This document shows positions 1 to 9,029 of a stretch of DNA of 54,718 nucleotides, piece by piece. The position numbers and the translations under genes are program-made. The notes under the pieces are model-generated. The model saw only the letters and a list, made by a program, of their open reading frames with translations, made no database searches and was not told where the DNA came from. The stretch is taken from the NCBI RefSeq assembly GCF_000223985.1, contig NZ_AFWV01000022.1:1-54718 (forward strand), written 5' to 3'. Origin of the DNA: Thiocapsa marina 5811 (GTDB lineage Bacteria; Pseudomonadota; Gammaproteobacteria; Chromatiales; Chromatiaceae). The number at the start of each line of letters is the position of its first letter. Position 1 is the stretch's first letter.

Positions 1-1087
1 CCGCCAGCAGCTTTGCCGCCGGGGTGAGCCGCAGCACGCCCTCGGTCGCGAGCGCGGCGCCGTTGAGTTGCCAGCCCGCAACGTCGGCGAAGTCCGGATA
101 GTCCAGGACGACCCCGCCGCCGGTCGCCGTCACGCTCCAGACAAAGCCGGCCGTGACCGTCTCGAGTCCGTCGCTGACCGATACCGTGACCGGGTAGTCG
201 CCGGCATCGGCGGTGATGATGCCGGCGATCAGGCCCTCGGAGGAGATGGTCAGCCCGGCGGGTAGACCGAAGGCGTCGAAGGTCAGGGCGTCGCCGTCCG
301 GATCGCTGGCCTGGACCTGCAGGGACACGCTCGTGCCGGTCGCGTCGGAGCGATCGCCCGGATCGCTCAGCAGCGGCGCACGGTTGGTCGGCGCGGCCGC
401 GGCGGTTGCGAAATAGAACCCCTCCACGTCGTGATTGTTGACCTTGCCGCCGGTGCCGGCGGTAAAGCCCACGTAGGCCTGCGGGCCGACCACGCCAAGC
501 AGGTCGAGGGCGGCGCTCATGACCGGGGCGGACGGCTTCGTCCCCGGCGTCTCGGCGAGATAGACCGCGAGGATCCCGCTCGGGGCATCGTAGTCCACCC
601 ACAGGGTATGCAGCAGGCCGTCCTGTAGATCGAAGGCGGGGGAGAACTCGGCCTGTTGGACCGCCACGCTGCCGTCGAGGAGTACCGCCAGGTGATTGGC
701 GTCGGGATCGGCGGTGTTGCGGCTCTTGAAGGTATCGATCTCCACGGCCAGGCTGGCGGGGATGCCGGCATAACCGAGGCCGGTACCGAGACTGCCGAGG
801 GCGGTCGGGGCGGTGCCCTGGACGACGAAGGTCAGACCGTCGGCGCCGTCGAGCGCCCCGTGCACGCGAAAGTCCAGGCGAGCGGAGAACGAGGTGTCGG
901 CGTCGATATCCAAGGCGGTGGCATGGAAGGCGGAGCCCGCCAGCAGCTTTGCCGCCGGGGTGAGCCGCAGCACGCCCTCGGTCGCGAGCGCGGCGCCGTT
1001 GAGTTGCCAGCCCGCAACGTCGGCGAAGTCCGGATAGTCCAGGACGACCCCGCCGCCGGTCGCCGTCACGCTCCAGACAAAGCCGGC
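1..1087. repeat. Exact 151-bp direct repeat (1-151 and 937-1087)
   Basis: Positions 1-151 and 937-1087 are identical base for base, spaced 936 bp (312 codons), and lie in the same reading frame of the minus-strand lectin gene. They encode the C-terminal edge of an Ig-like module and the start of a lectin domain. Identity stops at 152 versus 1088. The left end of the repeat may extend beyond the window, so the true unit is probably the whole Ig+lectin block. Confidence 0.9.
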
Positions 1088-4000
1088 GTCGGCGGTGTCG
1101 ATGCCGTCGCTCACGACGACCAAGACCGAATAGTCTCCGATGGCGTCGGTGCGGATGGTTCCGTTGATCAGGCCGGTTGTCGGTTCGATGTTTAGACCCG
1201 GCGGCAGGCCGGCCGCGCTGTAGGTCAGCGGGTCGGCATCCGGGTCGAAGGCCTCGATTTGAACTGATACGGTTGCCCCGGCTTTGCTGGTCTGCGCCTC
1301 AGGTGTGCTTACTGTCGGCGGCAGATTTCCCGGCTCCCCGATCGTCCACGCGAATGTCTCGGAGTCCCGACCGCCCAATGGATCCTCGACAGTAACCGTG
1401 ACGTTGTAGATGCCTCGTGCACCGAGCCCCACAGTGCCGATGATCAAGCCGTAGTCGTCCATGGTCAAACCTGGCGGCAACTGGTCGAAGGTCCATGTAA
1501 GGGGATCGTTCTCCGGATCCGTCGCGAGCAGTTGGAGACTGACTTGGTCGCCCTCGTCGTTGCTCCGGTCACCGGGATGACTTAGGTTGGGAGGCTGATT
1601 CGGCATGCCGTCGATCCAATCGCGAAAGACCTCGGTTGCCTGGGCATCGGCGAGATGCTTAGCGAGAGGAGGCATCATCAGGGTTGGATCGATACTCTCG
1701 AGTCGAAGCCAGGCAGCGGATGTCAGGTGGCTTCCGGGTGTGATGACACGGAGGTTCGGATCGCCGAGATCGTCTGACAGGTTGCCGCCGATCATTCCAG
1801 TGTCGTTCAGATCCAGCGACGACAGCAGCCGACCGTCCCAGATGGCTCGTCCGGCGGCGCCGTCCGGCCCGCGATGACAACCGGCGCAGTTGCTGTCGAG
1901 ATATGACCTGGCGCGATGCTCCAATGTCGCGGTTTCGTCATCCAAAGCGGCGGATGTCAGAACCGTTGAGAGATTGATCTCGGCCTCCTCCAGACTGGGA
2001 CTGAGAAGCCCAAGGTGATTAAGCGTGACTAGTTGATTGGCCGTCCGGCCGGTCTGCGAATAGGTGACACTGCGATTCAGCTGACGGGTCTTGGGTCCGA
2101 GTACGAATTCGAGATGGGTATGGCAGAGGATGCACTGTGTCCGGGACGGGTAGTCCCACTCATAAGTCCATCCGTCCGCACCGCCGACGTCGATGATCTC
2201 TGTCGCTCCCGTCGACCCGACCAGGATGGCGTCAGAACCGTCGGGAAGCCAGGAGTAGGTGATTCCGTACCAATCGCCGTCTTCACCGTGAACCAGGAAT
2301 CGAGTCTCGGTCGGCCGAGCCGTCGACGGGTCGGGATTCACCGGGTCTGAGGGAAGCTCGAAATGCTTGACCACGACGCTGCCGATCGGAAATCCCCATT
2401 GGCCTTCTTCCGAGAAGGCGATCCGCTCCCCGGGCGTGTCGTGAGTGCCGTCGTTGGGAACCACCAGGAAGCGGTACTTGAAGGCAGCATCGGACCAAAG
2501 AGGGCTGTTGAGGTCGTAGGGGATTACGCCCGGAGCAGGCTGCAGGTCCGCGGGACCTCCTATATTCTGGCTGTTCGGGAGGTTCTCGAACACGCCCGTC
2601 TCAGACAAACGGAACGGCGGCTCCGCGACCGGAGCACCGCTTCGCGCAAGCCTTTGCAGAGGCCCCGTGCCCAACACGTCTCCGAGATAGATCTCTCCGT
2701 CATTGTCCTCGCCAAACGTGGCGAGCTGCTTCGGGGTGAAGGTGGTAAGCACCTCTTTCGTTGCCGTGGTGCTTCCCGGGGGCAAGTCGACGGCCCATAT
2801 GGTGTCGGTCACATAGTCGCCCGCGATGTAACGCCCTCTGAGCTCGGGGAAGCGGCTGCCGCGATAGACATATCCACCAATGATGGCGCGCGCCTCTGTG
2901 CGGACGAAATCGATGACCGGATCAGTCAAAATCCCGAGTATGGTGGCGGGAGTGTCGCCCGGGCCTTCCGTCAATCCTTCACGGAAGGGCCAGCCGAAGT
3001 TGCACCCACTGCATAAGACATTGATTTCTTCGCGCGTCTGATGGCCGACTTCGCCGAGCCACAGTCGGCCGTTTGCGGGATCAAGCGCGAGCCGATGCGG
3101 AGCGCGATGGCCGATGCTGAAATATTCCTCGAAACTATTGGCTCGGCCGACCCAGGGATTGTCGTCCGGAACGCAATAGAGTCGGCCTGAGACCTCATCG
3201 TCGTTGCCCGTGACGGATTGCAGGAATCGAGGTGCGATATGGCTACCGACAGGGCAATCCCAGGTCCCATCGCCGTTGTCATCGATGTCGACGGCGAGTC
3301 GCATGACGCCGCCCTGTAGATTGTTCTCGATGTCTTGGGCGGTGTCCTGACGCCTTTGTTCTCCGATGGTAAGATAAAGACGCCCGTCGTTTCCGAATGT
3401 CATTCCGCCGCCGCGATGGGTGTTATTGGTCAAACGGATGTTGAGTAGAACCTCTTCGGACAGAGGGTCTCCGATCAAGATGTCGGTCTGGGCATCATAG
3501 ACTTCGTAGCGTGCCAGTCTCAAATAAACACCAAAGAAGCCGCTGTTGGGTCCGGTATTGTCGCGAGGGTAATTGTTGAAACAATTGCTGAGGTCAACGC
3601 CCGCCTGGGTCGCATCGTAAGGGCAGTGTGAAGAGTAAAACGTGTAGAACGTGCGCTCGAAAGGGTGTCCCGGTTTGCCGAAATCGGGATGAAAGACCAT
3701 ACCCAGGAATCCACCGTCCCAGACCACTGCCACGCGATCCCTGAGATCCATGAATGGATCCTTAGTCACGGCCTCGGGGACATTGTTGAATGACTCGATC
3801 ACTCCGTCCCGGGACCCCACATAGAGTCGGTTGTCGTTGGGATTCGGCGCGATGACCGTCGTGTTGGTCACTGCGATATGCGGGAATGCGTCCTCGACGT
3901 GCCAATCGTTGCCTGCAGTCGGGGTCGTCGACGGGAATGCGCCGTTGACGAAGGGGCCGATGGCTGCGGGTTGATCGATCCCGGTCACTTGACCTGACGC

Positions 4001-4099
4001 AGATGCTGTTATCAGAAGAATCAACCAACCGACCAAAAGAGTCAGTGGAGAACTCAGCGATTTTCGTCTATTGCACTGCGGGAAGAAGTGAGTTGGCAC
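1..4099 (-). CDS. Secreted sugar-dehydrogenase-like / diheme cytochrome / lectin protein (3' end outside window)
   Basis: I translated this frame by hand from 4099 to the left edge and saw no stop, giving about 1366 codons. The start is a GTG at 4097-4099 with AAGGAG eight bases upstream, followed by a signal peptide with a hydrophobic stretch at residues 20-33. Residues ~80-470 resemble the glucose/sorbosone dehydrogenase beta-propeller. Two CxxCH heme motifs follow, CILCH near residue 656 and CAGCH near 738, an arrangement known from the diheme HNE_0200/SO2930-type families. Putative-Ig (He_PIG) modules lie at ~834-920, ~927-1005 and ~1234-1317. A legume-type bacterial lectin domain spans ~1009-1227, and a second copy begins at ~1324 and runs off the window. 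Likely exported and c-type-heme bearing, oxidising or binding a sugar; substrate unknown. The lectin copies share a 151-bp exact DNA repeat. Confidence 0.75.
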   Translation of the reverse strand, partial: MPTHFFPQCNRRKSLSSPLTLLVGWLILLITASASGQVTGIDQPAAIGPFVNGAFPSTTPTAGNDWHVEDAFPHIAVTNTTVIAPNPNDNRLYVGSRDGVIESFNNVPEAVTKDPFMDLRDRVAVVWDGGFLGMVFHPDFGKPGHPFERTFYTFYSSHCPYDATQAGVDLSNCFNNYPRDNTGPNSGFFGVYLRLARYEVYDAQTDILIGDPLSEEVLLNIRLTNNTHRGGGMTFGNDGRLYLTIGEQRRQDTAQDIENNLQGGVMRLAVDIDDNGDGTWDCPVGSHIAPRFLQSVTGNDDEVSGRLYCVPDDNPWVGRANSFEEYFSIGHRAPHRLALDPANGRLWLGEVGHQTREEINVLCSGCNFGWPFREGLTEGPGDTPATILGILTDPVIDFVRTEARAIIGGYVYRGSRFPELRGRYIAGDYVTDTIWAVDLPPGSTTATKEVLTTFTPKQLATFGEDNDGEIYLGDVLGTGPLQRLARSGAPVAEPPFRLSETGVFENLPNSQNIGGPADLQPAPGVIPYDLNSPLWSDAAFKYRFLVVPNDGTHDTPGERIAFSEEGQWGFPIGSVVVKHFELPSDPVNPDPSTARPTETRFLVHGEDGDWYGITYSWLPDGSDAILVGSTGATEIIDVGGADGWTYEWDYPSRTQCILCHTHLEFVLGPKTRQLNRSVTYSQTGRTANQLVTLNHLGLLSPSLEEAEINLSTVLTSAALDDETATLEHRARSYLDSNCAGCHRGPDGAAGRAIWDGRLLSSLDLNDTGMIGGNLSDDLGDPNLRVITPGSHLTSAAWLRLESIDPTLMMPPLAKHLADAQATEVFRDWIDGMPNQPPNLSHPGDRSNDEGDQVSLQLLATDPENDPLTWTFDQLPPGLTMDDYGLIIGTVGLGARGIYNVTVTVEDPLGGRDSETFAWTIGEPGNLPPTVSTPEAQTSKAGATVSVQIEAFDPDADPLTYSAAGLPPGLNIEPTTGLINGTIRTDAIGDYSVLVVVSDGIDTADAGFVWSVTATGGGVVLDYPDFADVAGWQLNGAALATEGVLRLTPAAKLLAGSAFHATALDIDADTSFSARLDFRVHGALDGADGLTFVVQGTAPTALGSLGTGLGYAGIPASLAVEIDTFKSRNTADPDANHLAVLLDGSVAVQQAEFSPAFDLQDGLLHTLWVDYDAPSGILAVYLAETPGTKPSAPVMSAALDLLGVVGPQAYVGFTAGTGGKVNNHDVEGFYFATAAAAPTNRAPLLSDPGDRSDATGTSVSLQVQASDPDGDALTFDAFGLPAGLTISSEGLIAGIITADAGDYPVTVSVSDGLETVTAGFVWSVTATGGGVVLDYPDFADVAGWQLNGAALATEGVLRLTPAAKLLA

Positions 4100-5382
4100 A
4101 ACAAAAACTCCTTATACTGCGGTTGTTTGTGTCGGTTTCATGGTCGCACCGCGTCGAGGCACGGCTCCTCGGGGTGGTGCTTGAGCTAAGGACCAGAGGC
4201 CGCCGCTTCTGTGATCGTTCGCCGTGCCGCCGAGGCGTTTCTTTTTTTCGCTGGGATCAGGCCCGCCCCGCCTTCGAGTGGTGGAGGTGCCGCAAATTTT
4301 CCGATTGATCATTTCCGCAAAAAGAGATGCCAGGATCTGTCTGCTCAAAGACGGGAGGCTCGGTTTTGGAATCCGCGCGCCGTTATCGACTGAACCCAGG
4401 GCCAAGGGGGATGTCGTGCTGCCGCGTTTCAGGTCCTCAATGTGCCGACCGAGAGTGCGGATGTTGGGGTGCAACCCCCGCACCGGCACCGATAGCCCGT
4501 TTCGGGCCGTTTCCTGAATTCCGGGCTAGCCAAAGACGCCGCTAGTAGTATGCCGGTCTCATCTACTGTTCGCTTTTGGCGAGTTTAGCGCAACGGGTTG
4601 GGGTTTGCCTATAATTGCCCCCGAGGTCCACTACCAACCGATAGGGTGGCCCGAGGCGTACCGCCGCATGCGCGATCAGTGCGTGTCCGACCGGACCAAG
4701 GCCGTGATCCCCTAGCGCCCGGTTGGCGAGTCGGGGACATTGCCGACGCGCTCCTTGATGCCATTTAATAGTGCGCACTCAAATCTAAAGCGTTGTCGGC
4801 CCCGTAGCCTCGGTATGGAAGTGGCGCTATAGATCAGAGATAGAGTCTCCGATAGAGTATGACGTTGCGCCCGCAATGTGCCGATTTTCCTCCGTTATGG
4901 CGTTGCGACGATGGTCACACCGGAAACCGCTTCTTCACTTTTTGCCCTCTTCAGCCTCCTCGGAGACACGCGTGACGTTTCTCGGCGTCGAGTCGATCCG
5001 ATAAGTATGGTGATCATTGTCATCGACGCAATGGGGTGCCGGACCAAAGATCGCCGAATAGATCTTCGACGAGGGCGGGAACTACGTACAGGCCCTCAGA
5101 GGCAACTAGGGGATACGGGGATGTGGCCATGCGCGAAGACGACTGCCGAGCGCGACGCAAGCCCAATCGAAGGACCGCCCGCGACAGCTCTCGGACGAGC
5201 GGAATCGGAGCGTCGCGAGGATGATTCGGGAATACTCACACGTTAAGATCGTATGATGCGTAGGGGTGCGCGGCGATGGAATCGCGTCGACGACCTCCAG
5301 GAACCGGGGCCGGAGTGCTGCCGATGGGGCGGAGGCTCCGACAACACTTGTCGATGCGTGCGCTTTGAAGAGGTTGACGCGG
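4100..5382. other. Gene-poor region, 1.28 kb
   Basis: No open frame here has a ribosome binding site or a recognisable product. Small overlapping frames (for example 4112-4489 minus, 4563-4778 minus and 4878-5246 plus) look like chance. It must hold the promoters of the divergent lectin gene and the transglycosylase gene. The only other structure seen is a minor hairpin, GGGGTGCAACCCC, at 4466-4478. Confidence 0.5.
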
Positions 5383-6285
5383 ATGTCGGTGAATCGAGAT
5401 CGGTACCCAATTTGGCTTCTGGCGTTCGGTTTGGCGTTGGCTGCGGGGCATTCCAGCGCGAGTCCGTCGCAGACGACCGGCGGCCCGATGCGCGCCAAGG
5501 CTGTCGTTGGCAACACCGCCCTCGTCACCGATGCGACCTCCGACCGCAAGACCGCCGAAGCGGTCCCGAATTCGTTGCCTATCCCCCCCCGAACCGCGCC
5601 GCCGTCCCGGCAGCAGGTCAACGCGACGATCGAGCATTTTGCCAGGAAGTACAGGCTCGATCTCGATCTCGTACACGCGTTGATCAATGCCGAGTCAGCC
5701 TACGACGCACATGCGGTCTCGCGCGCCGGCGCGGTGGGGCTAATGCAAGTGATGCCTGCCACGGGCGCCGACTATGGTGTAACGTCGGTCGATGCACTCT
5801 TTGATCCGGCAACCAATTTGCATACCGGAATGAGACACCTCAGACGTCTCCTCGATAAGTACGACTCCATCGGACAAGCGGTCATGGCCTACAACGCCGG
5901 TGAAGGCGCGCTGGAGCGCGGCGGCGGATTTGTCGCCTATCCCGAGACGCAGCGCTATACCCATGCCGTTCTGGTCTCCTACCTCCGGAAGAAGGGGGTT
6001 CTACCCTACTCGGTGCAGGCGCGGCAGGTTCTCGGGATGGATGTGACCCCGGAAATGGCACAAGCCTCGGGGGCGAAGAAAAAGAGCGGTCGGGGTGCGG
6101 CAGACTCGAAAACCGGGTCAGCCGACGAAGCCCCGCGACGTGCACCGGCGACACGCTTGAAATCTCGCCTCTCGCCCGGGTTGTCGCATGAATCCGAAGG
6201 AGGAGTCTCAGCTCCCGCCTCTCGCCCGATCTCTCATGGTGTCTTGGACCGGAATCTGTCGCGCTTTTCCGTTGGGGGTAGATGA
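5383..6285 (+). CDS. Lytic transglycosylase (GH23, SLT domain)
   Basis: A 300-residue exported murein lytic transglycosylase that would cleave the MurNAc-GlcNAc bond in periplasmic peptidoglycan. I start at ATG 5383 (GAAGAGG about ten bases upstream) because this gives a clean signal peptide: MSVNRDR, then a hydrophobic run to about residue 24. An upstream in-frame ATG at 5266 would bury the signal. The SLT domain covers ~80-210 with the catalytic Glu in NAESAYD, then GLMQVMPATG and the AYNAGEGAL motif typical of family 1 enzymes. The C-terminal ~70 residues are Lys/Arg/Ser-rich and look unstructured. ubiT follows 88 bp downstream on the same strand; a functional link is not evident. Confidence 0.88.
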   Translation: MSVNRDRYPIWLLAFGLALAAGHSSASPSQTTGGPMRAKAVVGNTALVTDATSDRKTAEAVPNSLPIPPRTAPPSRQQVNATIEHFARKYRLDLDLVHALINAESAYDAHAVSRAGAVGLMQVMPATGADYGVTSVDALFDPATNLHTGMRHLRRLLDKYDSIGQAVMAYNAGEGALERGGGFVAYPETQRYTHAVLVSYLRKKGVLPYSVQARQVLGMDVTPEMAQASGAKKKSGRGAADSKTGSADEAPRRAPATRLKSRLSPGLSHESEGGVSAPASRPISHGVLDRNLSRFSVGGR

Positions 6286-6325
6286 CGAGCTGCCGACAGT
6301 CGCGCAAAAAAACACGCCGGCTGAG

Positions 6326-6331
6326 TATAAT
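6326..6331 (+). promoter_or_regulatory. Possible -10 element upstream of ubiT
   Basis: TATAAT matches the sigma70 -10 consensus exactly and lies 42 bp before the ubiT start, in the 88-bp gap after the transglycosylase. No good -35 hexamer is visible at the expected distance, so the call is tentative. No FNR-like box was seen in this gap, unlike upstream of the yhcC-ubiU-ubiV operon. Confidence 0.35.
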
Positions 6332-6373
6332 CCTCGGCTGCCCGATCATCTTTAGCGCGACGAGAACCCGGAT

Positions 6374-6838
6374 ATGCCCTCTGCTCAACGTTTGTTGTTT
6401 CCCTTGACCTTCCCGCTACGCCTGATCCCGAGTGTTTTGCACAGCCAAACGCTGGCGACCCTTTTGAACCAGGTCATGAAGGAGTCGCTCGCGGAAGGCG
6501 AGCTGGATTTTCTGGACGGTCGTCGGGTCGGTATCGAGATCGACGATATCGGGGTTCGTTACTGTCTGGGTGTGAGCGGCGGTCATATTCGTGGATACGG
6601 CAAGGACTTGCCGCCGGATGCGAGCGTTGCCGGCGGTTTACGCGAGTTTATGCTGTTGGCCGCGCGGCGCGAGGATGCGGATACGCTGTTCTTCCAGCGC
6701 CGGTTGCGGATGTCCGGGGATACGGAGCTTGGGCTCTACCTGAAGAATTTTCTGGATGCTTTCGAGCCGCCCGCGCGCTGGGCGCCGCTCACGCGGGCGC
6801 TCGATCGCATGGCGGGGCTGCGTTTTCCGGGGCATTGA
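6374..6838 (+). CDS. ubiT: UbiT, SCP2-domain accessory factor of anaerobic ubiquinone synthesis
   Basis: 154 residues with an SCP2 sterol-carrier-like lipid-binding fold. The recognisable stretch runs from QTLATLLNQVMKESL through the GELDFLDGR core to RRLRMSGDTELGLYLKN near the C-terminus, which is conserved in E. coli UbiT (YhbT). UbiT is known to be needed with UbiU and UbiV for oxygen-independent ubiquinone biosynthesis and probably presents the lipid intermediate. Here it lies on the plus strand facing the minus-strand ubiU-ubiV pair, with two hairpins between the convergent ends. ATG 6374 is the natural start and the length matches the family. Confidence 0.88.
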   Translation: MPSAQRLLFPLTFPLRLIPSVLHSQTLATLLNQVMKESLAEGELDFLDGRRVGIEIDDIGVRYCLGVSGGHIRGYGKDLPPDASVAGGLREFMLLAARREDADTLFFQRRLRMSGDTELGLYLKNFLDAFEPPARWAPLTRALDRMAGLRFPGH

Positions 6839-6976
6839 GCGTCGCTGCCGGGTGCTTTCGCCGGTTGTACTCAGGACGGTTGTGCTCAGGAAAGGAGGCA
6901 CGAGTTGCTCCGACGGTTCTTTGTGCCTCGTACGGCTCGCCACAACCTCCTGCTCAATCGACACCCTAAGGAACTC

Positions 6977-7027
6977 GTGACACCCGCTCCGCGGTGTCAC
7001 GCATGCCCCGTGGCGCTCTGCGCCACG
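6977..7027. terminator. Two tandem hairpins between convergent ubiT and ubiV
   Basis: GTGACACC (6977-6984) pairs with GGTGTCAC (6993-7000), and CGTGGCGC (7009-7016) pairs perfectly with GCGCCACG (7020-7027) across a 3-base loop. They lie in the 229-bp gap between the two converging genes. No T-run follows either stem, so intrinsic termination is uncertain; a bidirectional transcription block or 3'-end protection is plausible. Confidence 0.5.
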
Positions 7028-7067
7028 TGCCGCGATGGCAGGCGTTACACCGAGCGGATCGACGAAT

Positions 7068-8003
7068 CTAAAGCCGCCGCTCCACGGGGCTGTTGGCGAT
7101 CCCGGCCTGGCCTGTCCAATACCCGTCGCAGAGGCCCGAGGGAGTCCAGTCGCGCAGTTTCGACATGCCGGTCGCGAGATCCATGTCGCCGGCCAGACAG
7201 GCGGCGAAGACGTCGATGATGCCCGCGGTGTGTTGGGACTGCGGGCTGATGCGCAGCAGATCCACACCCATGCGCGCGACCTCCTGGAGCGACGGCAGCA
7301 GGTTGTGGGTGCCGGCCGATTGAGTCTGGATCCCGTTGAGCGCCAGGAAGGGTTCGCCGTCCTGTGTCGCGACCAGCAGCCCATCCGGGTAGTCGGCGCA
7401 GCAGAACCGGCAGTCGTCCTTGGGCAGATCGCGGTTGTAGGCGGTGAAGCAGCGCGCTGAGTAGGCCAGCGGCAGGCGCCCGAACGCGAACAGCTCGCAC
7501 TCCACGCCGTCCGCGCGCGCAGCCAGCAGGTCGGCGGCGGTCTCGCGGCCGAGCTCCACCGGCAGGACCCAGCGTTTCAGCCCGCGGGCGACGAGGAAGG
7601 ACAGGGTGCGCTGATTGTAGAGGTTGATCGAGTGACCGGCCACGAAGGGGCGCCCTTCGAGAAATTCGAGTGCGCCGAGGTCGTTGGCCTCGACGAGAAA
7701 GCGCTCGTCGGTACAGATACGTTTGAGGGTCTTGAGCTCGCCGTCGGATTCGATCAACGCCAGGGTCGAGATGACCGCCTGCTTGCCCGCGGCAACGATC
7801 CGCTCGGCCAGCTCCCAGTAATCCTCCGGGCGCAACAGTCGGCGCTTCGAGCAGACGGTCTCTCCGAGGTAGACGACGTCGACCGGGGTTTCGAGCATCT
7901 CGGCATAGAAGTCGAGGACCTGCTCGCGCGGCCAGTGGTAGAGGATCGGGCCGAGTGAGAGGCGCGGGCGTGGCGATTGGCTCTGCATGGAATCCATTGT
8001 CAT
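7068..8003 (-). CDS. ubiV: UbiV, U32-peptidase-like Fe-S protein for O2-independent ubiquinone hydroxylation
   Basis: 311 residues, U32 peptidase-like TIM-barrel family. UbiV forms a heterodimer with UbiU, each with a [4Fe-4S] cluster, and together they carry out the hydroxylations of the ubiquinone ring without oxygen. Candidate cluster ligands are C51 (ETVCSKRR), C185 (SARCFTAYN), C198 and C202 (DDCRFCC), matching the spacing type of E. coli UbiV. The start lies 12 bp after the ubiU stop, so the pair is probably co-transcribed. There are two in-frame ATGs within the first six codons, so the exact start is uncertain by a few residues. It is not a protease. Confidence 0.93.
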   Translation of the reverse strand: MTMDSMQSQSPRPRLSLGPILYHWPREQVLDFYAEMLETPVDVVYLGETVCSKRRLLRPEDYWELAERIVAAGKQAVISTLALIESDGELKTLKRICTDERFLVEANDLGALEFLEGRPFVAGHSINLYNQRTLSFLVARGLKRWVLPVELGRETAADLLAARADGVECELFAFGRLPLAYSARCFTAYNRDLPKDDCRFCCADYPDGLLVATQDGEPFLALNGIQTQSAGTHNLLPSLQEVARMGVDLLRISPQSQHTAGIIDVFAACLAGDMDLATGMSKLRDWTPSGLCDGYWTGQAGIANSPVERRL

Positions 8004-8015
8004 CGTCGTTTCGGT

Positions 8016-9011
8016 TTAATGCCAAGGCCGGTGATAGGGGCCGATGGTCGTCTGCGCGCCTTCCGAGACCTGGGCAAGGATCTGATGCCAGCTCTCCTTC
8101 GCGCGAAACGCCTGCGGGTTGCGCTTGCAGGCATCGATTGCCTCTCGCCAGACGCGGGTGACCTGCGAGACATAACGGGTGCTGCGCTGACGCCCTTCGA
8201 GCTTGATGGCGCTCACGCCGGCCGAGAGGATTCCGGGCAGGATGTCGAGCGTATTCAGGCTGGTCGGCTCCTCGATGGCATGACGGATCTCGCCTTCAAC
8301 GGTGAAGCGTCCCTTGCAGAGCGTCGGATAACCGGCCGGCTCGCCGTGTCCGCGTCGCTCGATGAGGACGCCGCCGAGCCGCGTCTCCTGACCCTGCGGG
8401 GTGTCGCGCCACTCCACGTGCGCGGCCGGCGAGCAGGCGCCGTAGGTGTTGGGCGACTGACCGCTGGCATAGGAGGAGAGCAGGCAGCGGCCCTCGACCA
8501 TGACGCAGAGGCTGCCGAATCCGAAGATCTCGACCGGGACCTCGACGTTCTCGATGAGGTTCGCGACCTGGGCGAGCGAGAGCACGCGCGGCACCACGAC
8601 GCGACGGATCCCGAAATGGCGATGCATGAAGCCGATCGCCGCCGGGTTGGTCGCCGAGCCCTGCACCGAGAGATGCAGATTGAGGTTGGGATGACGCTCG
8701 GCGGCATAGTCGAGTACGCCCATGTCGGCAAGGATCAGGGCATCGACGGCCAGGTCCGCGGCACGGTCGACCGCGTCCGTCCAACGTGACCAGCCGTTCG
8801 GCTGCGCGTAGGTGTTCACGGCGACGAAGACCTTGACCTTGCGGTCGCGGGCGTACTTCAGACCCTCGCGGATCTGTTTCTCGCCGAAGTTCAGGCCGGC
8901 GAAGTGACGGGCATTGGTGTCGTCGCGAAACCCGATATAGACGGCATCGGCGCCGTTGTCGACGGCGGCCTTGAGCGACGGCAGATTGCCGGCGGGACAG
9001 ACGAGCTCCAT
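8016..9011 (-). CDS. ubiU: UbiU, partner Fe-S protein of UbiV
   Basis: 331 residues, the same length as E. coli UbiU (YhbU). It begins MELVCPAGNLPSLKAAVDNG, the family signature. The four known [4Fe-4S] ligand positions are all present at identical numbering: C169 (FGSLCVM), C176 (EGRCLLS), C193 (YGACSP) and C232 (PTLCKGRF). It acts with UbiV in oxygen-independent ring hydroxylation of ubiquinone. It lies 18 bp after the upstream radical-SAM gene and 12 bp before ubiV, giving a tight three-gene operon. Expression is probably anaerobic, judged from the FNR-like box in front of the first gene. Confidence 0.95.
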   Translation of the reverse strand: MELVCPAGNLPSLKAAVDNGADAVYIGFRDDTNARHFAGLNFGEKQIREGLKYARDRKVKVFVAVNTYAQPNGWSRWTDAVDRAADLAVDALILADMGVLDYAAERHPNLNLHLSVQGSATNPAAIGFMHRHFGIRRVVVPRVLSLAQVANLIENVEVPVEIFGFGSLCVMVEGRCLLSSYASGQSPNTYGACSPAAHVEWRDTPQGQETRLGGVLIERRGHGEPAGYPTLCKGRFTVEGEIRHAIEEPTSLNTLDILPGILSAGVSAIKLEGRQRSTRYVSQVTRVWREAIDACKRNPQAFRAKESWHQILAQVSEGAQTTIGPYHRPWH

Positions 9012-9029
9012 ACAGGGGGTCTCCGAGGG

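Noticed and set aside
4563-4778. 71-residue minus-strand frame that looks faintly transposase-like
   Set aside because: No catalytic residues or terminal repeats; resemblance too weak to call a remnant.
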